DNA of 64,000 nucleotides from Streptomyces sp. TN58 (GCF_001941845.1 NZ_CP018870.1:930001-994000), one strand, 5' to 3'. Counted from the first letter of the stretch, positions 24,811 through 33,759 are shown. Translations and numbers: made by a program. The notes: generated by a model not told the origin, from the sequence alone.

Positions 24811-25913
24811 AGGACGTCCTGCTCATCGCCCTGTTCGCGCTCGCCGGCGCGGTGTGCGCGGGGGCGGCGGGGGCGCTGGCCCTGCGGCTGCTGCGGCGCC
24901 GGTCGGTCGCGGTGTCCCTGACGGTGGTCGCGGCCGTGGCGGTCACGGCCATGCTGGCCGGCACCCTCGCCGTGGCGTGGGCGATGTTCCTGTCGCCGCA
25001 CGACCTCACGGTGGTCACCCTGGTCGTGGCGATGGCGGCGGTGGTGTCGCTGGCCACGGCCCTGCTGATGGGCCGCTGGGTGGTGGCCCGCAGCCACGAC
25101 CTCGCGCTCGCCGCCCGGGAGTTCGGGGAGGACGGCGACTTCACGACGCCGTCGGGACCCGCGACCGCCGAACTGGCGAGCCTGGCCGGCGAACTCGCGT
25201 CGACCAGCGCCAGACTGGCCGCCTCCCGGGAGAGGGAGCGCGCCCTGGAGACCTCCCGCCGTGAACTGGTCGCCTGGATCTCCCACGACCTGCGCACCCC
25301 GCTCGCCGGGCTGCGCGCGATGGCGGAGGCGCTGGAGGACGGCGTCGCCTCCGATCCGGCCCGCTACCACCGGCAGATCCGCACGGAGGTCGAGCGCCTC
25401 GACACCATGGTCGGGGACCTGTTCGAACTGTCCCGCATCCATGCCGGAACGCTGGCTCTGGCGCCCAGCCGCATCTCTCTGCGGGATCTGGCGGCCGATG
25501 CCCTGCTGGGCGCCGATCCGCTCGCCCGGGAGCACGGGGTGCGGCTGCGCGGCGAGGACATCGCGCATGTGCCCGTCGAGGTGGACGGCAAGGAGATGAC
25601 CCGGGTCCTGGCCAACCTCCTCGTCAACGCCATCCGCCACACACCCGCCGACGGCACCGTGGCCCTGGCCGTGGCGCGCCGGGAGGACTCCGCCGTGCTG
25701 TCCGTCACCGACGCGTGCGGAGGGATCGCCGAGGACGACCTGCCGCGTGTGTTCGACACCGGTTGGCGGGGCAGTCCGGCCCGCACGCCGCCGTCCGGGG
25801 CGGGGCTCGGGCTGGCGATCGTACGGGGCATCGTGGAGGCCCACGCCGGCCGGGCGGACGTCCACAACGTGCCCGGCGGCTGCCGTTTCGAGGTGACCCT
25901 GCCGCTCGCCTGA
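24807..25913 (+). CDS. Sensor histidine kinase
   Basis: A 368-residue kinase beginning at a GTG inside the regulator stop. It has an N-terminal hydrophobic helix and two further membrane segments with almost no extracellular domain, then a HAMP-like linker. The phospho-acceptor His is in LVAWISHDLRTPLAGLR. The ATPase has the N box NLLVNAIRHTP, then DACGGIAEDDLPRVF and GAGLGLAIVRGIVEAH. The short exposed region suggests it senses a membrane state or a partner membrane protein rather than a soluble ligand. Confidence 0.9.
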   Translation: MKDVLLIALFALAGAVCAGAAGALALRLLRRRSVAVSLTVVAAVAVTAMLAGTLAVAWAMFLSPHDLTVVTLVVAMAAVVSLATALLMGRWVVARSHDLALAAREFGEDGDFTTPSGPATAELASLAGELASTSARLAASRERERALETSRRELVAWISHDLRTPLAGLRAMAEALEDGVASDPARYHRQIRTEVERLDTMVGDLFELSRIHAGTLALAPSRISLRDLAADALLGADPLAREHGVRLRGEDIAHVPVEVDGKEMTRVLANLLVNAIRHTPADGTVALAVARREDSAVLSVTDACGGIAEDDLPRVFDTGWRGSPARTPPSGAGLGLAIVRGIVEAHAGRADVHNVPGGCRFEVTLPLA

Positions 25914-26031
25914 CCGGGACACGGCAGCGGTCCGCCCGGCGGGCCCGCGCCATCGGGCGCAGGGCGGCGCCGGTCCGTGCAGCCGACGCCGTCCGGGGCG
26001 GCTGGACCGGGCCGGGGACGGCGCCCGCGCC

Positions 26032-27102
26032 TCACCGGCCTGTGGACGCCGCCCGCTGCCGCGACGCGGCGAACTCCGCCATCCCCTCGGCGAAACCGAC
26101 CTCCGGCCGCCAGCCCAGCTCCCTGCGCAGACGGGCGGAATCGGCCGTGATGTGCCGGACGTCCCCCAGCCGGAACTCCCCCGTCACCACCGGCTCCGGC
26201 CCGCCGTGGGCGCGCGCCAGCTCCGCCGCCGTCTCCCCGACGGTGTGCGGTTCTCCGCTGCCCGTGTTGTAGGCGGTGTGCCGGCCGCCGTGTGCGGGCG
26301 ACGGCGCCGCCAGGGCGGCCAGCGCCGCCGCGTTGGCCCGCGCCACGTCCCGTACGTGGATGAAGTCCCTGCGCTGGCCCCCGTCCTCGTAGACCCGGGG
26401 CGCCTCGCCCCGGGCGAGGGCCGAGCGGAAGAAGGAGGCCACGCCCGCGTACGGGGTGTCCCGGGGCATCCCGGGACCGTAGACGTTGTGGTAGCGCAGG
26501 GAGACCGCCGCGCCGCCCGTGGCCCGCGCCCAGGAGGCGGCCAGGTGCTCCTGCGCCAGCTTCGTCGTCGCGTAGACGTTGCGCGGATCCGGCGGGGCGT
26601 CCTCCGCCGTCAGCCCCGGTGCCAGTGCGGCGCCGCAGCTCGGGCAGCGCGGCTCGAACCGGCCCTCGCGCAGGTCCCGGGCCGCACGCGGGCCGGGCCG
26701 GACCACACCGTGTGCGGGGCAGTCGTACCGGCCCTCGCCGTACACCACCATCGACCCGGCCTGGACGAACCTGCGCACACCGGCCTCGGCCATGCCCGCC
26801 AGCAGCACGGCTGTGCCCAGGTCGTTGCACGACACGTAGGCCGGGGCGTCCGCGAAGTCCTTCCCGAGGCCCACCATGGCGGCCTGGTGGCACACGGCGT
26901 CCACCCTCCGCAGGGCGCTCCGCACGGCGTCGGCGTCCCGGACGTCCCCGCGCAGGAACTCCGCGTCCGGGAGCGCGGGCTCCGCCGGATGGGCGGCCGG
27001 CAGCAACGCGTCGAACACCACCGGCTCATGCCCCAGGTCCCGCAGGACTTCCACCACCTGGGCGCCGATGAACCCGGCGCCTCCTGTCACCAGTACACGC
27101 AT
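26032..27102 (-). CDS. NAD-dependent sugar epimerase with Cys-rich insert (rhamnose 4-epimerase-like)
   Basis: A 356-residue extended short-chain dehydrogenase: GGAGFIGAQ binds NAD, VYATTKLAQE holds the catalytic Tyr-x3-Lys, and FRSALARGEAPRVYEDGGQ and FIHVRDVARA are sugar-epimerase segments. Between the SMVVYGEGRY strand and the Tyr motif sits an insert with CPAH and CPSCG, a CxxH...CxxC set that could bind zinc. Such an insert is recalled from dTDP-L-rhamnose 4-epimerase-like enzymes, so an NDP-6-deoxyhexose substrate is likely. It may be co-transcribed with the methyltransferase gene 88 bp upstream. Confidence 0.8.
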   Translation of the reverse strand: MRVLVTGGAGFIGAQVVEVLRDLGHEPVVFDALLPAAHPAEPALPDAEFLRGDVRDADAVRSALRRVDAVCHQAAMVGLGKDFADAPAYVSCNDLGTAVLLAGMAEAGVRRFVQAGSMVVYGEGRYDCPAHGVVRPGPRAARDLREGRFEPRCPSCGAALAPGLTAEDAPPDPRNVYATTKLAQEHLAASWARATGGAAVSLRYHNVYGPGMPRDTPYAGVASFFRSALARGEAPRVYEDGGQRRDFIHVRDVARANAAALAALAAPSPAHGGRHTAYNTGSGEPHTVGETAAELARAHGGPEPVVTGEFRLGDVRHITADSARLRRELGWRPEVGFAEGMAEFAASRQRAASTGR

Positions 27103-27190
27103 GCCCGCACGCTACGCACCCGGCCGGACCGCCGGGGGATCCCGCACCGTCCCGTAAGACTTCCGTCACGGCCTGGTGTGTCCTTCGGCG

Positions 27191-28945
27191 TCACGTCCTG
27201 CGGGCGTGGAGGGTGTGGGCGCCGAGGGCGAGCGGGGTGTGGCCGACGAGGGTCAGGCCGCAGTCTTCGAGCAGCCGGGCGTAGTGGCCGGCGGTGCGTT
27301 CGCGGCCGCCGGTGTTGCACATCATGTGGAGGTCCCACGCGGTGGCGAGGGAGGGGCGGGAGTCGGCCGGCAGGAGGCGTTCGACGATGAGGAGGTCGGC
27401 GTGTGCGGGCATGGCGTCGGCGCAGTGGCGCAGGATGCCCCGGCAGCGGTCGTCGTCCCAGTCGTGCAGGACGCGGGACAGGACGTAGACGTCGCCGCCG
27501 GCGGGGACGTCCGCGAAGTCGCCCGCACGGAAGGCGCAGCGTCCGCCGGCGGGGGTGGCGGCCAGCCGTGTGCGGGCGGCCGCGACCACCTGGGGGCGTT
27601 CGAGGAGGATGCCGCGCAGGGTGGGGTGGGCGGTCAGGATGCGGGCGAGGAGTTCTCCGGTGCCGCCGGCGATGTCGACGACGGTACGGGGGCGGCCGGG
27701 GGCGGTGGCGGCGGCGGTGAGGACCGGGTGTTCGGGGAGGGGGTCGAAGATGGGGGCGCTGGACACCATCGACTGGTCGAAGAGGGCGGCGAGTTCGCTG
27801 TCGCGGGCGAAGTGGTCGAAGTGGTTCTCGCCGTAGAGGTGGTCGAAGCCGGGCTGTCCGCTGCGGACGGTGTGCGCGAGGTGCGCGAAGGACTGGTAGA
27901 AGGGGCCGCCGTACATCAGCGCCAGGGGCCGCATCGAGCCGGCTGCCCGCGCGTCCAGGAGCGCGCCGACGCCGGTGAGGCGGAAACCGTCGGGGCCGTC
28001 GCGGACCACGCCCAGCATGGCCAGGTAGCGCAGCAGGGTGGCCAGGCTCTCCGGGTGGGCGCCGACGGTCCGCGCGAGGTCCGCGGTGCGGGTGCCGGTG
28101 TGGCGGTCCATGGCCTCGGGGAGCCGCAGCTGTGCGCACGCGGCCAGGGCCTGGGTGGTCCAGGCGCCGGTCAGCAGCCGCAGGAGCGTTTCCGCCGGCT
28201 GCTGCTCGCCCTGCTGTGGTGCGGGGTCGGTCGCGGCGCCGGGCCGGCCGAGGTGCTCGGCCAGTACGTCGCGGTGGTCGCCGCTCGCGTACAGCTCCAT
28301 GCGCCGGTACGCCGTCTTCGTCTCGGCGGGGGCGGTGAAGTAGAAGACGGTGCCGTCCTCGTGCAGGTTGTAGCCGCCGCCGTCGGCGGTCGCACCCTGC
28401 CGCGCCAGGCTCGCCAGGAGTCCCCGCAGCACCAGCGGGTCGGGGTGTACGACGTCGAAGGCGAGGTGCGCCTCGTGTTCCCGGCGGCGTTCGTCGGCGG
28501 CGATCGGGGACAGCCCGGATGCGGGCGGGACGGTCAGCGCGAACACCTCGACCGCCCGGTGCTCTCCGGCGGGGCCGCGGACCTCGGGGCGGAGAATCCT
28601 TACGTCAAGATCGGCGAGGTCGCGGCGGTGGCGTGCGGCGAGGCGTTCGCGGACGACGACGCTGGGCTGGGCCGGAGCGTCGGCGGGCAGCCCGCACGCC
28701 GCGAGTTCGCCGCGCAGCGTGTCCTCGTCGGGCGGGAACACGAGCACGGCGGCGTGCGCGAAGCGGCACCGGTCCGTCAGGGCCCGCAGTTCGGGACCGC
28801 CGAGTCCGGGCAGTACCCGGGAGAGCAGCTCGGAGGTTTCCTGTTCGCGCACGAACGCGGCCGTCGCGCGCAGCCGCCCCGCGTCGTCGACGGCGGGCTC
28901 CGTCATCGTGGCGGTGGGCAGGGTGAAGTGAGGTTCGGAGTGCAT
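27191..28945 (-). CDS. Two-domain O-methyltransferase with an unrecognised N-terminal domain
   Basis: A 584-residue protein. The C-terminal 350 residues are a plant-COMT/acetylserotonin-type O-methyltransferase. It has a winged-helix dimerisation part (AQLRLPEAMDR, LATLLRYLAMLGVV), SAM motif VVDIAGGTGELL near residue 422, and the catalytic-base region SRVLHDWDDDRC. The first 220 or so residues form a separate domain with no recognised family (AHLAFDVVHPDPLVLRGLL, GGYNLHEDGTVFYFTAP). The start is the ATG of MHSEPHF; open frame continues upstream but is Pro-rich and non-conserved in character. It follows the PobA-like gene by 104 bp on the same strand. Confidence 0.8.
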   Translation of the reverse strand: MHSEPHFTLPTATMTEPAVDDAGRLRATAAFVREQETSELLSRVLPGLGGPELRALTDRCRFAHAAVLVFPPDEDTLRGELAACGLPADAPAQPSVVVRERLAARHRRDLADLDVRILRPEVRGPAGEHRAVEVFALTVPPASGLSPIAADERRREHEAHLAFDVVHPDPLVLRGLLASLARQGATADGGGYNLHEDGTVFYFTAPAETKTAYRRMELYASGDHRDVLAEHLGRPGAATDPAPQQGEQQPAETLLRLLTGAWTTQALAACAQLRLPEAMDRHTGTRTADLARTVGAHPESLATLLRYLAMLGVVRDGPDGFRLTGVGALLDARAAGSMRPLALMYGGPFYQSFAHLAHTVRSGQPGFDHLYGENHFDHFARDSELAALFDQSMVSSAPIFDPLPEHPVLTAAATAPGRPRTVVDIAGGTGELLARILTAHPTLRGILLERPQVVAAARTRLAATPAGGRCAFRAGDFADVPAGGDVYVLSRVLHDWDDDRCRGILRHCADAMPAHADLLIVERLLPADSRPSLATAWDLHMMCNTGGRERTAGHYARLLEDCGLTLVGHTPLALGAHTLHARRT

Positions 28946-29049
28946 TTCCGTGTCCGTGTGTGAGGGAGGAGGCCCGTACGAGGGCGCGGGCGGCCGCCGC
29001 CCGGGCCCCGGGGGCGGGGCGAGAGGGAAGGGAGCGCGGAGGAGGCCCG

Positions 29050-30261
29050 TCAGATGCCGACGTAGTTGTCGGCGAACCAGTCCTGCTGGGTGGGCGAGGT
29101 GCGCAGCGAGGTGATCCGGGACCGGCGCAGGCGCTCCTGGAAGAGCGAGGCCCCTTCGGCGTCCGAGGCGTCGTGGAGGAGGCGCACCATCCAGTGCGAG
29201 AACTCCTGGGCGCGCCAGATGTGGACCAGGCACCGCTCCGAGTAGCGGTCGATCGGTCCGGGGTCGCCGTGGACGAGCGCGTCGGTCAGGGCGTGGGCCA
29301 GGATCTCCGCCTCCAGCACCGCGAGGTTGGCGCCCTTGGCGGCGGACGGGCTGATGAGTGCGGCGGCGTCACCCACCAGGAACAGCGAACCGTGGCGCAG
29401 GGGTTCGAGGACGTCGGATTCGAGGTCGAGGACGGTCCGCTGGAGGAAGGGGCCGCGCCGCAGGGGTCCGTACTCCGCCGCGCGCAGGCGCAGGGCGAGT
29501 TCGTCCCAGATCCGCTCCTCGGGCCAGGCGTCGGCGCGGGTCCCGCGTTCGCACTGGAGGTAGTAGCGGGTGATCTCGGCGGACCGGGCCATGTGTCCGG
29601 CGAATCCGCCGGGGTGGAGCGCGTAGCCCACGGCGTCCAGGCTCGGCGGGGCCTCGGCGAGCAGGCCCAGCCAGGTCACGCCGTGGTCGCGGTGGTGCCG
29701 GTGGACCGTGCCGGGCGGGATCGAGCGCCGCCCGGCCCCGTGGCGGCCGTCGCAGGCGGCGACGAACCGGGCCCGCCACCGTACGGGGCGTCCGTCGCCG
29801 TCCCGTACGGTCACCGACGGGGTCGGGCCGTCGGCGTCGGCCACGGCGACGGCCTCGGTGTCGAAGAGGACGGTGCCCCCGGCGTCGATGAACCGGTCCT
29901 GCAGGTCGGCGACGAGTTCGTGCTGGGGGTAAACGGTGTGGGGCTCGCCCCGGCCGAGGTGGCGGTAGTCGAGCCGGAAGCGGCCGTCCTCGGTGCGGAA
30001 CTCGCACACGCTGTGTTCCCGTCCGCGGCGGCGCAGCCCGTCGTCCAGACCGTTGCGGGCCAGGATCCGCACGGTGTTCGCGGCGAGGAAGCCGGCCCGT
30101 GCGCGTTTCGACACGTCTTCGCGGCCTGCGCGTTCCAGGACGACGCAGTCGACACCGCGGCGGAGTAAGAGGTTTCCCAGCACCAGGCCGGCGGGGCCGG
30201 CTCCGATGACGACCACATCGGCCGAGTCCTGGGCGACTGCGGCATATTGACTCTCTGTCAC
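29050..30261 (-). CDS. PobA-like flavoprotein monooxygenase (4-hydroxybenzoate 3-hydroxylase family), with TTA codon
   Basis: A 403-residue group A FAD monooxygenase, the length of PobA. GAGPAGLVLGN binds FAD. CDGRHGAGR is the DG motif region. RYYLQCERG...EERIWDEL matches the PobA substrate-loop segment. GDAAALISPSAAKGANLA is the GD motif with the PobA-type AKG-NLA. It would use NADPH and O2 to ortho-hydroxylate a phenolic acid. Leu32 is encoded by TTA (30168-30166), a bldA-dependent codon and the only in-frame TTA found in the window. The GTG start has a weak ribosome site. It is the first gene of a likely operon with the O-methyltransferase. Confidence 0.85.
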   Translation of the reverse strand: MTESQYAAVAQDSADVVVIGAGPAGLVLGNLLLRRGVDCVVLERAGREDVSKRARAGFLAANTVRILARNGLDDGLRRRGREHSVCEFRTEDGRFRLDYRHLGRGEPHTVYPQHELVADLQDRFIDAGGTVLFDTEAVAVADADGPTPSVTVRDGDGRPVRWRARFVAACDGRHGAGRRSIPPGTVHRHHRDHGVTWLGLLAEAPPSLDAVGYALHPGGFAGHMARSAEITRYYLQCERGTRADAWPEERIWDELALRLRAAEYGPLRRGPFLQRTVLDLESDVLEPLRHGSLFLVGDAAALISPSAAKGANLAVLEAEILAHALTDALVHGDPGPIDRYSERCLVHIWRAQEFSHWMVRLLHDASDAEGASLFQERLRRSRITSLRTSPTQQDWFADNYVGI

Positions 30262-30366
30262 AACGGTGGATCTTAGGCACTGAAAAGTTCAATGATCGCC
30301 CAGAATCACCCGTATGGTCCGCATGACGAGAAAAGGATTCTGCCGCCACGGCCGCACCCGGCGGGA

Positions 30367-32028
30367 TCAGGGAGATCCGGTGGACCGGGGGGTGATCTCG
30401 AACTCGGGTGCCTTCAGGCTCTTGAGGCAGGACGTGTCGGGCGCCTGCGGGTCGTCGAAGAACGAAGCGGTGATCTCCTGCGCGCACTTCGACGTCGCGA
30501 ACACCACGTGCGGCTCGTAGGGGATCGTGACGGCCGTGGCGTTGTCCAGCGTACCGGCGACGTACGCGCCGTTGTCCGCGCCGGTCTGGGAGTCGAAGCC
30601 GCCCGACAGGGCGAGCGTCGGAATGTCGCCGCGCGTGGCGTCACGGATGGAGCGCGGCGCCGCGGGGACGTTCCAGACGTCGCAGTCCGGGCGGAGGGAG
30701 GGGAGCTGCGGCGCCTGTGCCTGCACGGACGGCGGGAAGGACGGGAAGGCCGCCTGGCCGCCCCGGACCGCCTGCTCCTGGGTCTCGTACGGTGTCCACG
30801 CGCTGCAGAACACGCCATAGGCGAGACCGTGCGCGATCCTGCCCTTGGCCTCGGGGCTGAGCTTGCCGCCCGCCCACTGCCGGGCGATCCGCTCCGGCTT
30901 GCCGTTGGCCAGTTCGTCGAGGGCGGCGGGCACCTGGGGCGCCACGTGGGTGGCCGAGGTCATCCAGTTCACCAGTGCTCCGCCGTCGAGCACGACCTTC
31001 ACGGGCTTGTCGCTGCCGGGGACGGTGACGGTGGTGGTGACGGGCTCGGCTTCGAGTCGGCGTACGAGATTTTCGAAGGTGGCCGACAGGTTCGGATAGC
31101 GCTCGTTGCAGGCGGGCTGCTGCGCGCAGGCCTTGAACAGGCCGTCGAATCCCTGCCGGGCGCTGCTCCAGGTCGCCGCCGAGCCGGCCCTGGACGGCGG
31201 GAGGATGCCGTCGATGCCCACCGACCGCAGCCCTTCGGGGTGCAGGCGCATGTAGACCAGGGCCAGGTGGGTGCCGTAGGAGATGCCGTAGAGGTTCCAC
31301 TTGTCGATTCCCAGCGTCTTGCGCAGGTCCTCGTAGTCGGCGGCGCTCTCGGTGTCGTTGTAGGCGCTGAGATCGATCCCGCGGGCCGTGAGTTCGTCGC
31401 GGCAGGCCTTCGTGGCCTCGACGTGCAGGCGCTCGGTGGCCGGTGCGTCGTAGACGAGGCCGACCGAGCGTGCGTTGAACTCGTCGATGTCGGGACACAG
31501 CAGGTTCGGGTCGGCCGAGTACGTTCCGCGCTGGGACATGAAGATCACGTCGCGGTCGCGGTTCAGGCCGCCGTCGATCGCCAGCTTGGCCTCCCCCACC
31601 GCGTCGTCCCCCGGACCGCCCGCGAGCCAGACGATCGGGTCGGCCTTCGGCTCGTCGGTCGCCGCCGGCACGATCGCCACGCCGAGCCGGATCGAGCGGC
31701 TGTCGGGCTTCCCGCGGTTCTCGGGCACGGTGAGCGTTCCGCAGCGGGCGTCGTCGAGGGCTGCGATGGGCTCCGGAGTCTTCGGGCAGGGGCCCGGTTC
31801 GAAGGTGGCGTCACCCACGGTCCGGGCGACGGTACCGGTGGGCGCCCCCGGGGTGGGGTCGGTGGCGGTACCGGCGGCAGCCGTACCGGCGGCGCCGGCG
31901 GTGGTCCGCGCCCCGGCGGGTGCCGCGAGCAGGCCGGCGACGAGGAGGGCGGCCGCCAGTCCGGCCGACGAGGGGGCCAGGAGCCTTCCGGCGGAGCGGC
32001 GGCTGCGGAGCGCACGGGCGTGGGTCAT
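30367..32028 (-). CDS. Secreted alpha/beta-hydrolase peptidase (TAP-like), copy 2
   Basis: A 553-residue exported serine hydrolase. A signal peptide (AGLAAALLVAGLLAAPAGA) precedes an Ala/Gly/Thr-rich linker and the mature domain. The nucleophile elbow is GISYGTHLAL, the acid region is TLALSGGFDSQTG, and the catalytic His is in YEPHVVFATSKC, within the C-terminal TAP-like lid domain. The family cleaves tripeptides or prolyl residues from peptide N-termini outside the cell. Its closest match is the gene 12 bp upstream, so the pair arose by tandem duplication and is probably one transcript. Confidence 0.85.
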   Translation of the reverse strand: MTHARALRSRRSAGRLLAPSSAGLAAALLVAGLLAAPAGARTTAGAAGTAAAGTATDPTPGAPTGTVARTVGDATFEPGPCPKTPEPIAALDDARCGTLTVPENRGKPDSRSIRLGVAIVPAATDEPKADPIVWLAGGPGDDAVGEAKLAIDGGLNRDRDVIFMSQRGTYSADPNLLCPDIDEFNARSVGLVYDAPATERLHVEATKACRDELTARGIDLSAYNDTESAADYEDLRKTLGIDKWNLYGISYGTHLALVYMRLHPEGLRSVGIDGILPPSRAGSAATWSSARQGFDGLFKACAQQPACNERYPNLSATFENLVRRLEAEPVTTTVTVPGSDKPVKVVLDGGALVNWMTSATHVAPQVPAALDELANGKPERIARQWAGGKLSPEAKGRIAHGLAYGVFCSAWTPYETQEQAVRGGQAAFPSFPPSVQAQAPQLPSLRPDCDVWNVPAAPRSIRDATRGDIPTLALSGGFDSQTGADNGAYVAGTLDNATAVTIPYEPHVVFATSKCAQEITASFFDDPQAPDTSCLKSLKAPEFEITPRSTGSP

Positions 32029-32040
32029 CTGCCCTCCCGG

Positions 32041-33630
32041 TCATTCGGGGACGATCGTGAACGGTTTGGGCTCCACGTCTTCCACGCAGCTGGTGTCGGG
32101 CGTGGTCGGGCGGGCGAAGAACGAGGCCAGGACGCTCTGCGCGCAGGGCGACTGCGGGACCACCCAGTGCCCGATCCCGGGGAACACCACGGAGGTCGAA
32201 CGGGACAGGTCGCGGGCCACGTCCTTCGCCCAACTCGCCCCCGTCTTCACGTCGAACGTGCCGGAGATGACGAGCGCGGGCACCGCACTGTCCGTGGGCT
32301 GCCGCTGGGCGGCCGCGCGGTCCGCGACGTCCCAGACCGCGCACGCCGGGTACTGGAAGGGAAGTTGCGGCACCTCGGCCAGGACCGTGTCCGGCCAGTC
32401 GGGGTAGACCTTGCGCCCGGCGGCCAGCACGTCGGCCTCCGAGTAGCCCGGGGCCCATTCGCCGCACACGACGGACTGCGTCAGGCCGTGGGCGAACGCG
32501 CCGGTCTTCTGGACCGATCCGGCCGCGCGGGCCTTCGCGAAGCGCTCCGGGTTGCCGTCGGCGAGTTCGTCGAGTGCCGCCGGCAGGTCCTCTGGCCGGG
32601 GGGAGAAGGCGACGATCAGGTTCAGGAGCGCGCCTCCGTCGAGGACGACCGTGACGGGCTCCCCTCCGCCGGGCGGCTCGACGTTCAGCGTGAGGGGGCG
32701 GGCTTCCAGCCTGCGCACCTGCTCGGTCAGCGTCCGGCGGAAGTCGGGGTAGCGGTTCTTGCAGGCGGGCTGCGCCGCGCACGCCTCGATGATGTTGTCG
32801 ATCCCCTCGGCGGTGCTGCCCCAGGCCCACGGCAGGGTCACGTGCCGGGGCGGCGTGACGGAGTCGATCGCGAACGCGCGGATGCCCTCGGGGTGCAGGC
32901 GCAGGTAGGTGAGGGCCAGGTTGCTGCCGTAGGAGTATCCGTAGACGTTCCACTGGCGCAGCTTCAGAGCCTCGCGCAGGTCGGCGAAGTCGGCCGCGTT
33001 CTCGGTGGTGTTGTAGGCGCTCAGGTCGACGCCCTGGGCGGTGAGGCGGTCGCGGCAGTCCTTGACGGCCTTGAGCATGAGCTGCTTGGCCTGGTCCGAG
33101 TCGTATCCGAGGCCGACAGCCTGCTCGTTGAACCGGTCGATCTCCGGGCAGGCGAGGTTCGGCTGGTCGTAGAGGTTGCCGCGCTGAGCCATGACGATCA
33201 GGTCGCGGCCCTTGTTCAGGCCGGAGTCGACGAGGAAGGGGATGTCGTCGAACGTGTCGGCCCCGGGGCCGCCCGCCATGAACACCACGGGGTCCTGCGC
33301 GGGCTTCGCCGGGCTCACGGCCGGAATGACGGCGACGGACAGGTCGATGGTCCGGCCGCCCGGGCGGGAGCGGTTCTCCGGTACCTCCAGGTGGCCGCAG
33401 CGGGCGTCGGCCAGCGCCTCGATCGGCTCGGGCGGCTCGGGGCAGGGGCCGGGTACGAACCGGGACGGGGCGGCGGAGCCGGGGCCGGGGCCGTCGGAGC
33501 GGGAGTCCGGGGACGCGGCAGCGCCGGGCGCCGCCGGGCCGGCCGCGGCGCCTGCGGGCACGGGGCCGAGGGCGGTCAGGCACACCAGTGCGGCCGCGGC
33601 GGTCACCACGTGGAGTGGGTGATTGGGCAT
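32041..33630 (-). CDS. Secreted alpha/beta-hydrolase peptidase (TAP-like), copy 1
   Basis: A 529-residue paralogue of the next gene. It has a signal peptide (VTAAAALVCLTALGPVPAGA), oxyanion and NxxDxR-like segments (VVFMAGGPGADTFDD, MAQRGNLYDQPNLACPE), nucleophile in GYSYGSNLALTY, acid region in VISGTFDVKTG, and catalytic His in FPGIGHWVVPQSPC. It is the promoter-proximal member of the pair. The two differ in the residue before the nucleophile Ser (Ile-Ser versus Tyr-Ser) and around the His, suggesting distinct peptide preferences. Confidence 0.85.
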   Translation of the reverse strand: MPNHPLHVVTAAAALVCLTALGPVPAGAAAGPAAPGAAASPDSRSDGPGPGSAAPSRFVPGPCPEPPEPIEALADARCGHLEVPENRSRPGGRTIDLSVAVIPAVSPAKPAQDPVVFMAGGPGADTFDDIPFLVDSGLNKGRDLIVMAQRGNLYDQPNLACPEIDRFNEQAVGLGYDSDQAKQLMLKAVKDCRDRLTAQGVDLSAYNTTENAADFADLREALKLRQWNVYGYSYGSNLALTYLRLHPEGIRAFAIDSVTPPRHVTLPWAWGSTAEGIDNIIEACAAQPACKNRYPDFRRTLTEQVRRLEARPLTLNVEPPGGGEPVTVVLDGGALLNLIVAFSPRPEDLPAALDELADGNPERFAKARAAGSVQKTGAFAHGLTQSVVCGEWAPGYSEADVLAAGRKVYPDWPDTVLAEVPQLPFQYPACAVWDVADRAAAQRQPTDSAVPALVISGTFDVKTGASWAKDVARDLSRSTSVVFPGIGHWVVPQSPCAQSVLASFFARPTTPDTSCVEDVEPKPFTIVPE

Positions 33631-33759
33631 GGACTTCGTTCCTCTGCCGGCGACGGCGGCGGACCTGCCGGTCAGGCCGCGGCGGTTCGTGCGGAACGCT
33701 CGCTGTCGACGCTACCGGCTGCCCCCCGTACCCGCACGCGGAGCCCGCGCCCCGGGTGC

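Noticed and set aside
18758..27102. Arsenosugar biosynthesis cluster suggested by the DUF2064 protein
   Set aside because: No arsenic methyltransferase, radical SAM ArsS or arsenic transporter is present; DUF2064 is broader than that pathway.
28945..29233. Extending the O-methyltransferase upstream to 29233
   Set aside because: The added 96 residues are Pro/Arg-rich and overlap the end of the hydroxylase gene; the ATG at 28945 is more plausible.
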